DNA of 30,030 bases from Entophlyctis helioformis (Eukaryota > Chytridiomycota > Chytridiomycetes > Chytridiales > Chytriomycetaceae), in the NCBI GenBank assembly GCA_025526915.1, contig JAHLKH010000256.1:1-30030 (forward strand), written 5' to 3'. Position 1 is the stretch's first letter, and every line of letters begins with the position of its first letter. The position numbers were made by a program, and so were the translations under genes. This document shows, piece by piece, positions 1 through 10,802 of this stretch. Under the pieces are notes generated by a model. That model worked only from the letters and a program-made list of their open reading frames with translations, was not told the DNA's origin and searched no databases.

Positions 1-340
1 CCTTGCTCAGCTCCTCGCCCGAGATCTCCACGCGGTCGTTGCGCTTGTCCTTGCGCACCACAAAGAAGCACGTCTCGACCACGCCGACCGTGCCGCCGCC
101 CGCCGTCGTGCGGTAGTCGCCCAGCAGCAGCAGCGCCACCTCCTCGCCCTCTGTGTGTGTGTGTGTGTGTGTGCAGGTCAGACATACAAGGCCACCACGC
201 AGAGCACCACGCAGAGCACCACGCAGAGCGACACGCAGAGCACCACGCAGAGCACCACGCAGAGCGCACTCGCCTGTGCACAGCGCATACGAGCTGCACA
301 GCAGATGCACCTCGGCCGCCAGCTCGACTGCGTCCAGCAT
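1..340 (-). CDS. BRCC3: BRCC36-like K63-specific deubiquitinase, N-terminal part (runs off window)
   Basis: Exons 340-274 and 150-1 (continues beyond base 1). The start codon at 340-338 gives a 22-residue first exon ending LLCSSYALCT. It joins in phase 1 to an exon reading EGEEVALLLLGDY, then CFFVVRKDKRNDRVEISGEE. BRCC36 proteins have the same layout (HALSTEKEEV, then a gap, then SDKRKDRVEISPEQLS), so this is the start of the MPN+/JAMM domain. The catalytic zinc-binding HxH...D motif would lie in the missing part and cannot be checked. The family cleaves Lys63-linked ubiquitin in BRISC/BRCA1-A-type complexes. The single intron (273-151) begins with GC (GCGAGT) and ends in a long CA tract before AG. 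The protein shares its upstream region with rotatin on the opposite strand. Confidence 0.85.
   Translation of the reverse strand, partial: MLDAVELAAEVHLLCSSYALCTGECALRGALRGALRVALRGALRGALRGGLVCLTCTHTHTHTEGEEVALLLLGDYRTTAGGGTVGVVETCFFVVRKDKRNDRVEISGEELSK
152..264. repeat. (TG)n and 12-bp tandem repeat inside BRCC36 intron
   Basis: A (TG)n tract at 152-173 forms the pyrimidine/CA side of the BRCC36 splice acceptor. Six 12-bp units of the form CACCACGCAGAG follow at 193-264; unit four carries a small change (CGACACGCAGAG). Both lie within the GC-AG intron of the minus-strand gene, so length variation here could alter its splicing. Confidence 0.9.
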
Positions 341-435
341 CAACGCAGTTGGTTGATCAATCGCCGGCAAACCTTCAACGACATCAACAACAACGACAAC
401 AACCACAACCACCACAAGCAGCAACCACAAGCAGC
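341..435. promoter_or_regulatory. Shared upstream region of BRCC36 (-) and rotatin (+)
   Basis: Only 95 bp separate the two divergent start codons. The rotatin-proximal half (about 378-432) is an A/C-rich run of CAA/ACAAC-like words on the plus strand with no ATG, as expected for an unstructured 5' leader. I see no TATA box. That this is a bidirectional promoter is inferred from the geometry alone. Confidence 0.55.
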
Positions 436-483
436 ATGGACGTGGAGCTGGTCGACAAGCTGGGCAAGTGGCTGCCTGCCCAG

Positions 484-515
<32 letters not shown>

Positions 516-3500
516 GTGCACATCCAGCATCTGCACACACGCAGGCCTTGGATCTAACGCCGGCTGCTCCCACGACCGCCATGCAGGCCACCCGCTCGCA
601 GAGATCCGGTCTCGGGCCGTCGGCACCATCTGCGTGCGTCTGCCTGCCCTGCCCTGCCCTGCCTGCCCTGCCTGCCCTGCCTCGACTCGCACGCCCGCCT
701 CGACTCACACGCCTTCTACCTTATCCTTCTCCGTCTACCGCCGCTCAGTTCAAGTTCAAGAAGGGCGTCGTCACGTCCGGTCCGTCTGCATGCGTGTCGC
801 TCTGCTGTCGCCCATCGACGTGTGTGCTCACGCGCCAGTCTGGCCCCACACTACAGGTGAACTCGGCCGCGAGCGGCTGCTGCTCCACCGCCTCGTCGCC
901 CTGCTGGACGCCAAAGAGCATGCGTCGCAGCACGCTGACATCCTGTGGCTCTTGAGCCAGATCGCCACGGTACGATCGCATCGCATCACATCGCATCACA
1001 TCGCATCGACTGCACTGGGCTGACCGCCAGACGTGCCTCCGCAGACTGCCAATGTCCAGGAGAAGCTCGTCAAAGCTGGCGTCATCGAGCGACTGCGCAG
1101 GTTCGCAGCGCCAGATGCCGATCCCGACGCCGCCCAGCTTGCCCGGCAGATCTTGGCGCTGCTGCGCGACGGCCCGGTCCGCCAGCCCAGCCGCGCGTAC
1201 ACAACAGCTGGTGCTGGTGCTGGTGCAACCGGATACGTGTCAGCATCAGCAGGCCACGGCACCTATCGCGTCTCTGGACCAGCCATCCTGTCGGCATCGG
1301 TGCAGCTGGGATCGTCAGCCTCATCGTCCATGGCGTCGCTTGCCGGCACCTTCACAGCATCCCCAACACGCGCACACGCAGCCGGCGGCCCCAATCCATG
1401 GTCCGCTCGGCCAGACGCGTACCAGCAGCAGCCACTCAGCTCCGGCCTCAGCCCCTCCAGAGCTGCCCGCCTCCCCGGAGCAGACTTGGCTGCGCCTTCA
1501 ACGCGTCCGCAGTCTCGCCACCACGCTCGAGAAACTGACTCGGCTCTGTATCTGCGGCCGCCGCCCTACCTGCCCAACGCCATCCGCACCTACGAGATGG
1601 TGCATCTGAGCCTGATCGACCACGAAACACTCGATGGGTTTGCCAGCCTGCTGCCTGGCCCTGTTGTCGACGCTGCCCTGGAGGAGAAGCTGTTTGACAT
1701 TATCTGCAACGACTTTGGCTCGCAGACGTTCCTGCAGCAGCCGCACCTGCTCAAGGTAACCACCCTCGCTTGCCCTGCAGCGTCCATGGTGTTGCAGCTG
1801 AAAGGATGCGTGGCACTCATTCGACTCGTCTGCCGGATCCGGCGATAGCTTCTGCTGGCTGGTCTGGACTCGACACACACGTCGCGCGTGTCGCAGAATC
1901 TAGAGTACCTGGGCCGCATTGTCGTTGCCTGGGCATCCGTCTTTCGCGCGTTTGTCGACTCACCCACTGTCCCGTCCGTCCACCCGTCGCGCCGCCATAA
2001 CGACACGCCAAGCGTTTCCATGGATCACGCTGGTGGCGATCGCGATGGCGGTGCGTCGCCTACCTGGCTGCACGCAGCCGATATGCAGGGCTCGGCCGAC
2101 CAGCACGCCATCTCCATCCCGTACGCGTGCCACGAGACGCTGCTCAAGCTCGTCAGCCTGCTCCGCCCCAACATCTTTGCGCATCCGATCCTGGCCATCC
2201 TTGAGCGGATATCGCCGTTCCTCAAGGTGCATGCCGAGACGGCCATGTGGAAATCGGCCGCCGAGCTGAACCCCATGACGGCGTCCGAGCTGGCTCTGTA
2301 CTATTTCTCGGTCTTGGTGTCGCCGCTGCGCATGTTGGCTGTCCAAGAGCCGAGCACGCTGCCGCCTGTGCATACCCATGGGGCTGCAGAGGCAAAGGAT
2401 GGGCTTGCTGACGCGACTGCCGGGTCGGGGTCGAACCTGCCATCGAATGCCTTGCTGCACGCCTTGCTTTCGCAGCAAGTGTCGACGCTCGCTCTGGACG
2501 TGCTTGCATCCATCGCAGAGTTTGTCGAGGTATCCACACGAGTTTGTTGCGTCTGTCTTTGGCAGTGCAAGCCATGGTATCGTAGCGAGGCTGACCTGGC
2601 GTGGTGCATTGGACCCACACGACGACAGAAACCACACCGGCTAGTGCAAGGCATGCTCTGCATCCTTCTCGCCAAATCCACCACGCCCTTGATCGTCATG
2701 GACCTTGTTGCACAGTCGCTGTCGGACGCGTCGAGCGAGACGTTCGCCTTTTTGGAATGGCTGCTGTGCGCCGCGCCGCGAGCGAGCCTGTCCGGCCCCA
2801 TCCTGCAGGCGCTCCTGGACCGCATCCAGTCGCAGCCGGCGTTCCAGTCGTGGCCGTCAGCCAGCCAGACGATCGCGCTGCTGGTGCACAGCCCACTCGC
2901 CGATCTCCCCGACACGGTCAGTGTGTCTGCCCGGCTGCGTGGCTTTGTGGTGTTCTGCTTGCACGCATGCACGCTGACCTCGCAGTGGCATTGCAACCCA
3001 GGCCAAGAACTTGGCGCTGACGGCGGCCCAGAGACTCGTCAAGGACATGCCGCCGGCCGAGCTCCCCCGTCACGCGCTGCACTTGGCGAGCGTGGCCCGC
3101 TTTGCTCCGCTGCTGGTCACGCAGGTGGTGGAAAAGTGCTCGCCGCTCTGGTCCGACGACGATCACGACGCCTTTTGGATCCGCAACCTGTTTCATCGCA
3201 ACGAGCAGTACGTCTGCGACCCGCCTCTGCTGCCGCGTCTCCCTCTCTCTGCTTTCTTGGACTGACGTGATGTGTCCTCGGCACGTCCAGGATCGCTGCC
3301 ATGGCAGTGGACGCGCTCGCACCCGCGCTGTCGGGGTCCATGCACGCCAACCCGTTTGTGTTTTCGTCTACCTTTCTTGCCAAGGCGTCGGCCGGCGCAG
3401 AGTCCATACGCACCGACCTGGCGCGATCCAAGGTACGCCATGCATCTTGCTGCCATGCGGTGCCGTGCCGTGCCGTGCCGTGCCGTGACAGACCCAACAG

Positions 3501-6500
3501 CCAGCCCTGTACCTAACACAGCGTGCAGATGGGTGCCATGGATCTGCGACGCGAGCTTGCCCAAGCAGCGGCATCCAAGACCATGCCGCCGGGTCTCGCC
3601 GACGAGCTGCTCGCGTTTGTCCGACTGAACACGGCGGACACGCAGCTGGCGCAAGTGCGCAACGGCGCGCTGGATGATCTGCTGCAGGTTCTTGGCCCGG
3701 ATGTCGTCGCCCACAAACGGCTTGCTGCCGACGATCTGTGGAAACTCGTGGCCGTCGTGCGGATCCTGGCCGAGCATCTGCCCGTCGTGCGGCTGCAGCT
3801 GCGGCAGAATCACGTCCACTCGCTGCTTGTCGGTCTCTTGCGGGCATCGGATGGCGCTCCTCTGGCTTCCAAGCTCGAGCTGGCGCGGCTGTGCTTTGCG
3901 GTCGTGTTTGCGGATCTCGAGATGGAGTCGAATCGGACAGCTGGCTCGCTGTCAGCTGCATCGTCGCCCGTTCGCGCGGCCGGGAGCCACGATCCTGGAA
4001 TGGCTGCTGCTGCTGCTGCTGCTGCTGGTGGTGGTGGTGGTGGTGGTGTGGTGGTGGTGGTGCTGAAGGACACGGTTTGAGTGCCGCCGAGCATGCGCGT
4101 CTGTCTCGGCCAGGTCTGCTAGCGCTGCCTCCAGGCATCCACGACACGTTCCACGTGTACGGCCCAGTGGACCGGCCGCTTGACCAGCCACCCGAGCTGC
4201 GGCTCCTGGACACATCCACGTGCCGGCGTCTGTGGTCGTTCCTATCGTCGTCTGCGGGTCTGACCATGCGCGGCTTGGCTGGCCAGTCTCCACTCGACCG
4301 CTTCGTGGCACAGCACACGTCCAAGCTGGTGCACGCCGCGTCACACAGGGCCGTCCGCGACGCGCTGGCCAACCTCCGGCTCGTCGCGTCGCTCGATGCC
4401 ACGCGCCACGCGGTCGCCCACCACCCGTCCCTGCACACTCTCTTCCGCTTCCTGACGACCATCCCACTCAGCATCGACGACCACGTGCTCCTGCAGCGCG
4501 TCCTGCGCTTCTTCCGCGAGTGCCGCCTGAGCTCGGCTGCACACGACAGCGTGTTCCGCGCGTCGCTCGAACGCGTGCTGCTGCCGCTCCTCCAGCGCCA
4601 TCTGAGCCTCGGCTCGGGCATGGACCTCATGGGGACAGTCTATCCCCTACCGGTGGGTGTGCCACACGCGTCGGGTCCGTTGGGTACAAACCCAGCCGAG
4701 GCAGCAGCACATGCACACGGACAGACACCCGCTGCAGCCATGGCAACAGCCGGCATCATCGACACGCAGCTCTCCTCGGACCTTGCCGCCGAGATGGTCG
4801 CGTTCATCAAATGGCATCTCCCGCACCAGCCCGAGCCGTACAAGACGCACCTGGCTGCGACAACGCCGATCCTGCGGCTGCTCAGCGACTATACGCACCA
4901 GATCTTTGCGTCCGAGAGCAGCCAGGCCAAGAACCATCGCGAGCGTATCAATAGCTTGGAAGCGCTCCTCGTGTTTGCGTCGCTTCCGTCGCTCGTCTCG
5001 TGCTCTGCGCGCACACCGACCCACAGCAGCAGCGCCATCAGCAGCAGCAGCGCCACCGGCAGCCATGCCATGAGCGGCATCGACAACAGGGGCGGCGGCG
5101 GTGTGCTTGACCCCAGCACCATCACAGACATGGCGCGGCTGTTTGTGCAGGTGCTCGGCTACTCGCAACACAACTACCGCAACGCGACGGATGGCAACGG
5201 GTTCACGTACAAGGACCGCAGCGTGTACCGTTGGGTCGCCCTGTGTCTGCGCAACCTGTCGCGCACTATTATCGATGGAAGGGCGGCGGCATCGGCTGCG
5301 GCTGGCTGGGCGACGAGTGCCATGCCGCCCCCCTATCCATCGACCAGCGGTGTGCACGCGATGGCCGACGCGAGTCCGGCGACGATAGCGTCGTCCCTGA
5401 CAGCGGCAGCTGGCGACCGGGGCGAAGCGGGCCGATGGAACCCGGCCGCATGGGGCGACCACTGGCTCTTTGAAGGCAGTCTCGACTGGCTGCTCAACCT
5501 GCTGCACGACGACGAGCGGACGCTGCAGAAATTCGGGCTGGGCGTGCTGGGCAACCTCATTCTCATGGACGGCAGCTTCGCGTTCCTTGCCCCCAAGATC
5601 CCGCAGTTCCTTGACATGGCCATCTCGTTTGCCCTGGATGCCGAGCTGCACATCAGCAAGCGCAAAGAGGCCCTTGTTATCATTAACAACTTTGCGGTCG
5701 CGTCGTTTCGCGAGCAGCGGCACGCGCAGTGGGGTCGCGGCGCCGTCGTGTCGGCTGTTGATCCGTTGGCTCTGCGGGGTGCAGCTGCTGGTCGTGGCCA
5801 TGCGGGCCGTCCATCGCACCAACAGCAACAGCACCAACATCAACAGCAGCCACGACCAGTTCCGACCGTTCTGGACGAGCTGGTGCACGTGTTTGAAGGC
5901 AGCGGGTTCTTTGACCAGCTGGAAGACCTGCTGCGGTCCAGCGACCCTGCCCATGCACCGTACTTTGCCGCCATGACCGAGCTGCTGCAGAGCCTCGCCG
6001 TCGCCATGCCCGACTATCTCTGCCACCGGCTCATGGCCGTGACGCCGTGGACCCTGCTGTTTGATCAGGCACGCGTGTGCCGTCCTGTGCCTGGTAGCTC
6101 GTGGTCTGCCGCGGCTGTGCCGTCTATGCCGCACGATACTGGCGGCGATCGTGGTGTTGGTAATGTTGGTGGTGGGAGGGACAGAGACGCGGCACGCATC
6201 GATGGTGCGAGTGTGCGCAACAAGCGGGTTTCGGATCTCGTGGACGGTCGTGGCAGCGTCGCACAACACGATGCACGCAGCAGCCGCGTCTCTGGCTTCG
6301 CTAGAGCGGTCGGCAGTCTCGGCCACCGGCATAGCAGCGGTCCGCATGACGACAACGACTACAACGACGATGATGATGAGAGCGGACACGGACTGGTGTG
6401 TCTGCACGCGTTCGAGCATCGCCAATGGCGGCTGACCCACCAGGTGTCGAGCGCACGGGCCGTGCAGAACGTGCTGCAGACGGTGCTGCTGGTGGCGTGC

Positions 6501-8936
6501 CACAACGACGCCCTGCGGCGGCTGCTCGTCACCCATACGGCGCTCTTTGCCTTTGTCGCCCAGACACTTGCTTATCTCGACCAGCTGAGCGGCCTGACCG
6601 ATGCCATGCAGACTGCCGCCAACACCGATCCGCCAGCACCGTCCTCTGCATCGGCATCGGCATCCGTGCAGCAGCTCGCGGATGCAGTGTCCACGCCGTG
6701 GTTCTGGGATATCCTCGTCACGCTCTTTACGACACTCGCGCATCTGCTGTTTGACATGTCCGCGCTCGATCCGTCTGGGCTCGTGCGGCTGTTTTCCACG
6801 ACATCGCCAACAGGTGTGCAGCTGCTCCAGTTTGTGGCTCTGGCTATCCGCGTGTCGCCGTCACCGTCGCCATCACCATCGCCGCCTGCCGTCTCTGCAC
6901 AAGCCGCAGTGGTAGGGTCCGTGTCGCCCGCACCGCCACGCGTTCGTCGGGCGGCGTGTATCTTGCTCGCGCGGCTGCTGTCGCTGCACTATGGCGAAGT
7001 CGTGCACCTGGACTTGGACGCGATCTTTGACACGAGCGTGATGCTTGGCAGCGGCAGTGGTGTCAGTGGTGGGCAAGCGCAGGCATCCGAGAGTCACTCG
7101 ACGATAGGTGTGTCGATATGCACGAGCCTCATGGACGTCATTACGCTGGAATCGCAGACAACGCTGTCTGATCCGGTGCTGCTCGAGGCTGTGCGGCTGT
7201 CCCTGCAGTGTCTGTTTGGGCAATGCGAGTTCTCAAAGAATGCCGCCGTGTCGGGTACGTCGGTATCCATCTCACGGTTATGATGGTGTGCTGACACGCG
7301 TGGTTTGGATGGCCAGCTCGCTTGCCTGCCTATCTGGTTGGACGGTCCAAACGCATCTTTACAACAGCGGCTCCGCAGGTAGAGTGCCGACTGGTGCTGG
7401 TGCACGGTATGGCTTGTGTGCTTGGTGGCAGCACGACTGACCGTGCCGCTTGATGGGCAGGGGAAACTGGACGAGATGCGCCAGGTCGAGCTGCACCTCA
7501 TTGTCAGCCTGCTGCGACACCTGTTTGCTGGATCGACTGCTGCCAAGGTCAGTGAGATCCGTCACGTTTCCATGCACTGGAATGACGAGCCAGCTCACGC
7601 ACGCGTACATGCACACGACGCATCTTCACATCCACTAGTCGACAGGCATCGACCAGAACGTGCCGCAGATGATTGCTGAGATCCTCGCGTGCCGTGATGT
7701 GCGCGAGCCGCTTCTCCTCGAAACGCTTGGATGTCTGCGCAACCTCGTGTCCAACCACGATCCCGCCAAACGCCTCGTGCTCGACCCGAGACGAAACGCG
7801 ACTGCCGAGCCCGGCGGCCACAGCCTCCTCGCCTCGCTTATGGACCTTGTGCGCGATTCGGGCGATGGAGGCAGTGGCGGCGGTCGGTCACTGGCCGTGT
7901 TTGGCGCTGCCATGGAGGTCCTCAAGATCCTGGTGCTTGAGCGCGGATCTCGCACCCTGTTGTTCAAGGCAGGCAACTAACGCTTGCCACGCATACCAAC
8001 ACTGATCGAATGACTGACTGACCGACTGGCGTGCTGGCATGTGTGGGTGGACAGGCCAATGTTGGCGCCGACTTGGTGGCCGTGCTCGGAGCAGCCGTGC
8101 GCCAAAAAGACACGGCGCGCGTCGAGGGTATTGCACACTTTTTTGTCAACGCGACCTTTACGGCCGATGGGCAGTCGTCGGTGATGCGGCTCCCGGGGCT
8201 CATGGCGTGGCTCGCTGAGCTCCTTGGCAACAAGACCGTTGCCCAACGACGCAGCGCGTTGCTGCTCCTGCGCAACCTGGCGCTCCTGCGTGAGAACAAG
8301 GCACATATCCTGTCGCAGGGTACGCTTGAACGGTGTCTGCTTGTCATGGCTGCGTCGCTTGCGTGCTTGTCAACTGACGATCCACCACCACTACACAACC
8401 GCACACATTAACGCCAGGTACCATGGTTGAGCATTTGTGCGGCATCGTGTCGACGGGCAGGGCGTTGCGGCTGCTGTGTCCGGCCACGAGCCTTGTGTGG
8501 GTGATGATCCACGACAGCGAAAAGGCCAAGGTGGCATTCAAGAAACACCGTGTCGGCGATGTGCTGGCGCGTCTCGACGAGCGGCTGCGATCAGGTACGC
8601 AACCCCTTCGCCTTCTTGCACACTGCACGGGGAGGCTGGATGGATGGATGTCTGCCCACTTGATAGTTGATGCTAACGTGCTGGATGGCAGAGTACGCCA
8701 GTCATTTGGCCGGCATGGATGACCATGGACAGCATGGCGAACAGCGCGACAGGCCGGATGACATGGGCGGTGTAGGCGGTATGGTCGGCGTGCCGACAGG
8801 CCAAGGAAACGGCAGTCATGCGGCGGCGCCTGTACTGGGTGGCGGGCAGCAGCTGTCGCGCGAAGACTCGGAGATGCTCATGGACACGCTGCGCAACATA
8901 TCCCGCGTCCAGCGGCTGCTGTCGGTCACTGTCTGA
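436..8936 (+). CDS. RTTN: Rotatin-like armadillo-repeat centriole/basal-body protein
   Basis: Seventeen exons: 436-463, 587-633, 749-779, 857-969, 1045-1755, 1849-2529, 2629-2916, 3002-3207, 3291-3432, 3529-4027, 4114-7254, 7317-7378, 7461-7547, 7639-7968, 8055-8319, 8418-8594, 8692-8936. They join in phase into 7053 nt (2350 aa; human rotatin is about 2226 aa). The spliced N-terminus reads MDVELVDKLGHPLAEIRSRA, matching the rotatin start (KLGHxLAEIRxRA), and exon 4 continues the helical pattern (GRERLLLHRLVALLD). The C-terminus has ARM-like helices (RRSALLLLRNLALLRENKAH) and a QKAKVALK-like stretch (SEKAKVAFKKH). Rotatin is needed for centriole elongation and ciliary basal bodies. Introns 1 and 14 are GC-AG. 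Exon 11 holds an in-frame acidic, probably disordered insert (about 6070-6400) that could hide another intron. The identity rests mainly on the N-terminal block and overall length; the long middle is poorly conserved. Confidence 0.85.
481..514. repeat. (GGCT)n microsatellite in rotatin intron 1
   Basis: A run of about eight CTGG/GGCT tetramers lies a few bases downstream of the GC donor of intron 1 (464-586). Similar tetramer or pentamer runs recur in other rotatin introns: CCTGC-type words at 640-690 in intron 2, CATCGCAT words at about 976-1010 in intron 4, and CCGTG words at 3461-3487 in intron 9. Confidence 0.85.
4003..4062 (+). repeat. (GCT)n-(GGT)n tract spanning an exon/intron boundary of rotatin
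   Basis: Eight GCT codons (poly-Ala) run straight into a GGT/GTG tract. The exon 10 donor is placed at 4027/4028, exactly where GCT changes to GGT, because that junction restores the frame (phase 1) to the acceptor at 4113. Reading through instead gives poly-Gly/Val and a stop at 4078-4080. Several overlapping GT dinucleotides could serve as donor. Confidence 0.7.
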
Positions 8937-9033
8937 CACGCCGAGGAGGGAGATTACAAACAATAACAGTTGCATTGGTGCAAGGCTGCGTGTGTCTGTT
9001 CATTGTCCAGAGAGAGTCTGAGCACAGCGCGTC
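8937..9033. other. Short convergent spacer between rotatin and SDE2
   Basis: Only 97 bp separate the stop codons of the two convergent genes, so their 3' untranslated regions must abut or overlap. No canonical AATAAA is present on either strand; an AACAATAAC word occurs about 20 nt after the rotatin stop. Confidence 0.6.
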
Positions 9034-10213
9034 TCAGTGTCGTGTCGCGGGCTGTTTGCCCTTGCGCTTTTGGCTTGGCGTGAGGGCCTTGACTGGCGAT
9101 GCTGACCGGGTCGGCGACTTGGAGCTGCCGCGCGTCCGTTGGGGCGAGCGCGACTCTGTGTCCTGGGCATCCTGCTCGTCTTCTGCTGTTCCGTTTTCCT
9201 CGTGGTCTCCTCCTTTGCCATCCTTTTCGTCCCCATCTTCGTCCTCTTCTTCCTCTTCATCCTCCTCATCCTCTTCTTCGTCGTCCCTGTCCATGCAGTT
9301 TTAGAGCAACGACGGTCGCACCACAGTCAAAGAGAGAGCCGACTCACCACATGGCAAGCTTTCTCTTTGCTGCCGCAGAGTTTGCCGACGACGCAGATGT
9401 CCATGCAGCCGCCTTGGACATTGACGCGGCCGACTTTGCTTTTACAGCTCCAGATCCCGATCCCGATGCAGATCCAGATGCAGATCCAGATGCAGACGCA
9501 GACGCCTTGGCAGCACGCTTCAGACCCAACTCGACGGCACTGGACATGGTCTCGAGCTCCTCCTCGTGGTCCTGCTCGTAGGCCGGGTCTTCGAAACGGA
9601 TCTTTTTGGGCACATGCTCCTTGAGGCCCTTTTCGATCTTCTTGGCTATCTTGTCGTTGCGCTCGCGCTGGCGCTCAGGCTCCTGCTGCAGAAACTCTGC
9701 GAGTCTGTCCAGCGGGAGTGTCAGCAGGGATGCCAGGGTGGCCAGTAGCGTCCAGAGTGCACAAGGGTCCACAACAAGCACTCACGCCTTGGCCTCGTTG
9801 ACGGTCTTGATGCGGCGGCCCGAGAGGTCTCTGCACGCCTCGGTGGAGGTGACCTTTTTGGATGCCATGCGGCCGCCCTGTGCTCGCAGCATGCTGCCGA
9901 AGCCGCCCTTGCCGCCGCACAGCAGCGGCACCATGGACAGCACCAGCGGGAACGGGCGGCTGCTGTTGCTGCCATCGACGCCGACAAGGTCGCGCAGGAA
10001 GGCGTCGGGCGGGATGTGGCGGCCCGACTCTGCGCAGAGGCCAAACAGCGACGATGCCGAGCGGGGCAGGGCCAGCCGGTCGCAGAGCAGGCGGCGCAGG
10101 TGTGCGACGGTCGCCGTGTCGAGCGGGCCGAGCGGGCCGAGCGCCGGCAGCTGCAGCACCACGACGGGTTGGGCGGCGTCCAGCGGCGACTTTACGAGGA
10201 TGTTCGTGTTCAT
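9034..10213 (-). CDS. SDE2: SDE2-type splicing/genome-stability factor with N-terminal ubiquitin-like fold
   Basis: Three exons, 10213-9786, 9704-9348 and 9286-9034, joined in phase 2 both times, give 345 aa. Residues about 1-101 form the ubiquitin-like part and end in LLCGG. The next bases encode KGGFGSML and, after an MASKK insert, [19 protein letters not shown], the signature of the Sde2 family. Proteolytic processing after GG (Gly101) releases the KGG-starting C-terminal domain, which enters spliceosomes and in animals also controls PCNA-associated responses. Exon 2 continues with the charged helix ([20 protein letters not shown], then [11 protein letters not shown]). A GSAS/DADA-like repeat follows, then a C-terminal acidic run (about 20 Asp/Glu) and a basic SR/SP-rich tail. 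The start at 10213 is the first ATG; a GTG four codons upstream was not used. Both introns have GTGAGT donors. Confidence 0.93.
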
Positions 10214-10418
10214 GAATAAACGCACTTTTCGTTAGAGAATCGAAGGAATTATTACCAACAAATGGAGGTGGGTCCATGTGGCTCAGCAGCAGCACGGCGC
10301 CACATGGCAGGGGGCGAGGGGGCGAGTGGGCGAGTGGGCGAGTGGGCAGCAGGCCGACTGAGCGAGTGAGCGACTGACCGAATGAACGACCGACGAACGG
10401 ACCAACGTGGCACGCCAG
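10214..10418. promoter_or_regulatory. Upstream region between SDE2 (-) and the CUE-domain gene (+)
   Basis: This holds the divergent upstream region of both genes. A GGGCGAGT-type tandem repeat (about 10313-10350, four to five units) lies on the plus strand. If the first exon proposed for the CUE gene (10262-10267) is right, the two start codons are only 48 bp apart and the repeat sits in its first intron; if not, the repeat is in the promoter or leader. Confidence 0.45.
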
Positions 10419-10758
10419 AACATCAAGCGCATGTTCCACGGGTCCGTCGATGGCGACGTGGTCGAGGCCGTGTGGGCAGCCCACGACGGCGACGAGGACC
10501 GCACGATCAACGCTCTGCTGGAAATGACCGATCCGTCCAGCACGGCTGCTGCTGGTGCTGCTGCTGCCTCCGGTGCTTTTGGTGGCAGTGGTGCGTCTGC
10601 GTCATCGCCTGGGAGAGCGCCAGAAGTGCTGCCTGCGGCCGCTGCATCGCTGTACCCTGCCGGAGCTGCGGCAGCAACAGCAGCAACAACGGTGCGTGCC
10701 GATGCGAATGCGAATGCGAATGTGCCGTGCTGCTCACACCTGCCGTGTTCCATTCCAA

Positions 10759-10802
<44 letters not shown>

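Noticed and set aside
193..264. Regular 12-bp repeat considered as a CRISPR-like array
   Set aside because: Units are contiguous without spacers, in a eukaryotic intron. It is a plain minisatellite.
6070..6400. Possible extra intron in rotatin exon 11
   Set aside because: The stretch is open and in frame, and no donor/acceptor pair clearly improves the protein. It is left as a disordered insert.
4647..6743. About 700-codon minus-strand open frame opposite rotatin exon 11
   Set aside because: It is antisense to a well-phased coding exon, with Arg/His/Gln-rich, domain-free translation.
10214..10225. GTG start four codons upstream for SDE2
   Set aside because: ATG at 10213 opens the same frame and fits the ubiquitin-like fold start.
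10407..10430. GTG start for the CUE-domain protein
   Set aside because: Nuclear genes of fungi rarely start with GTG. The AG at 10417-10418 looks like a splice acceptor and ATG 10431 is available.
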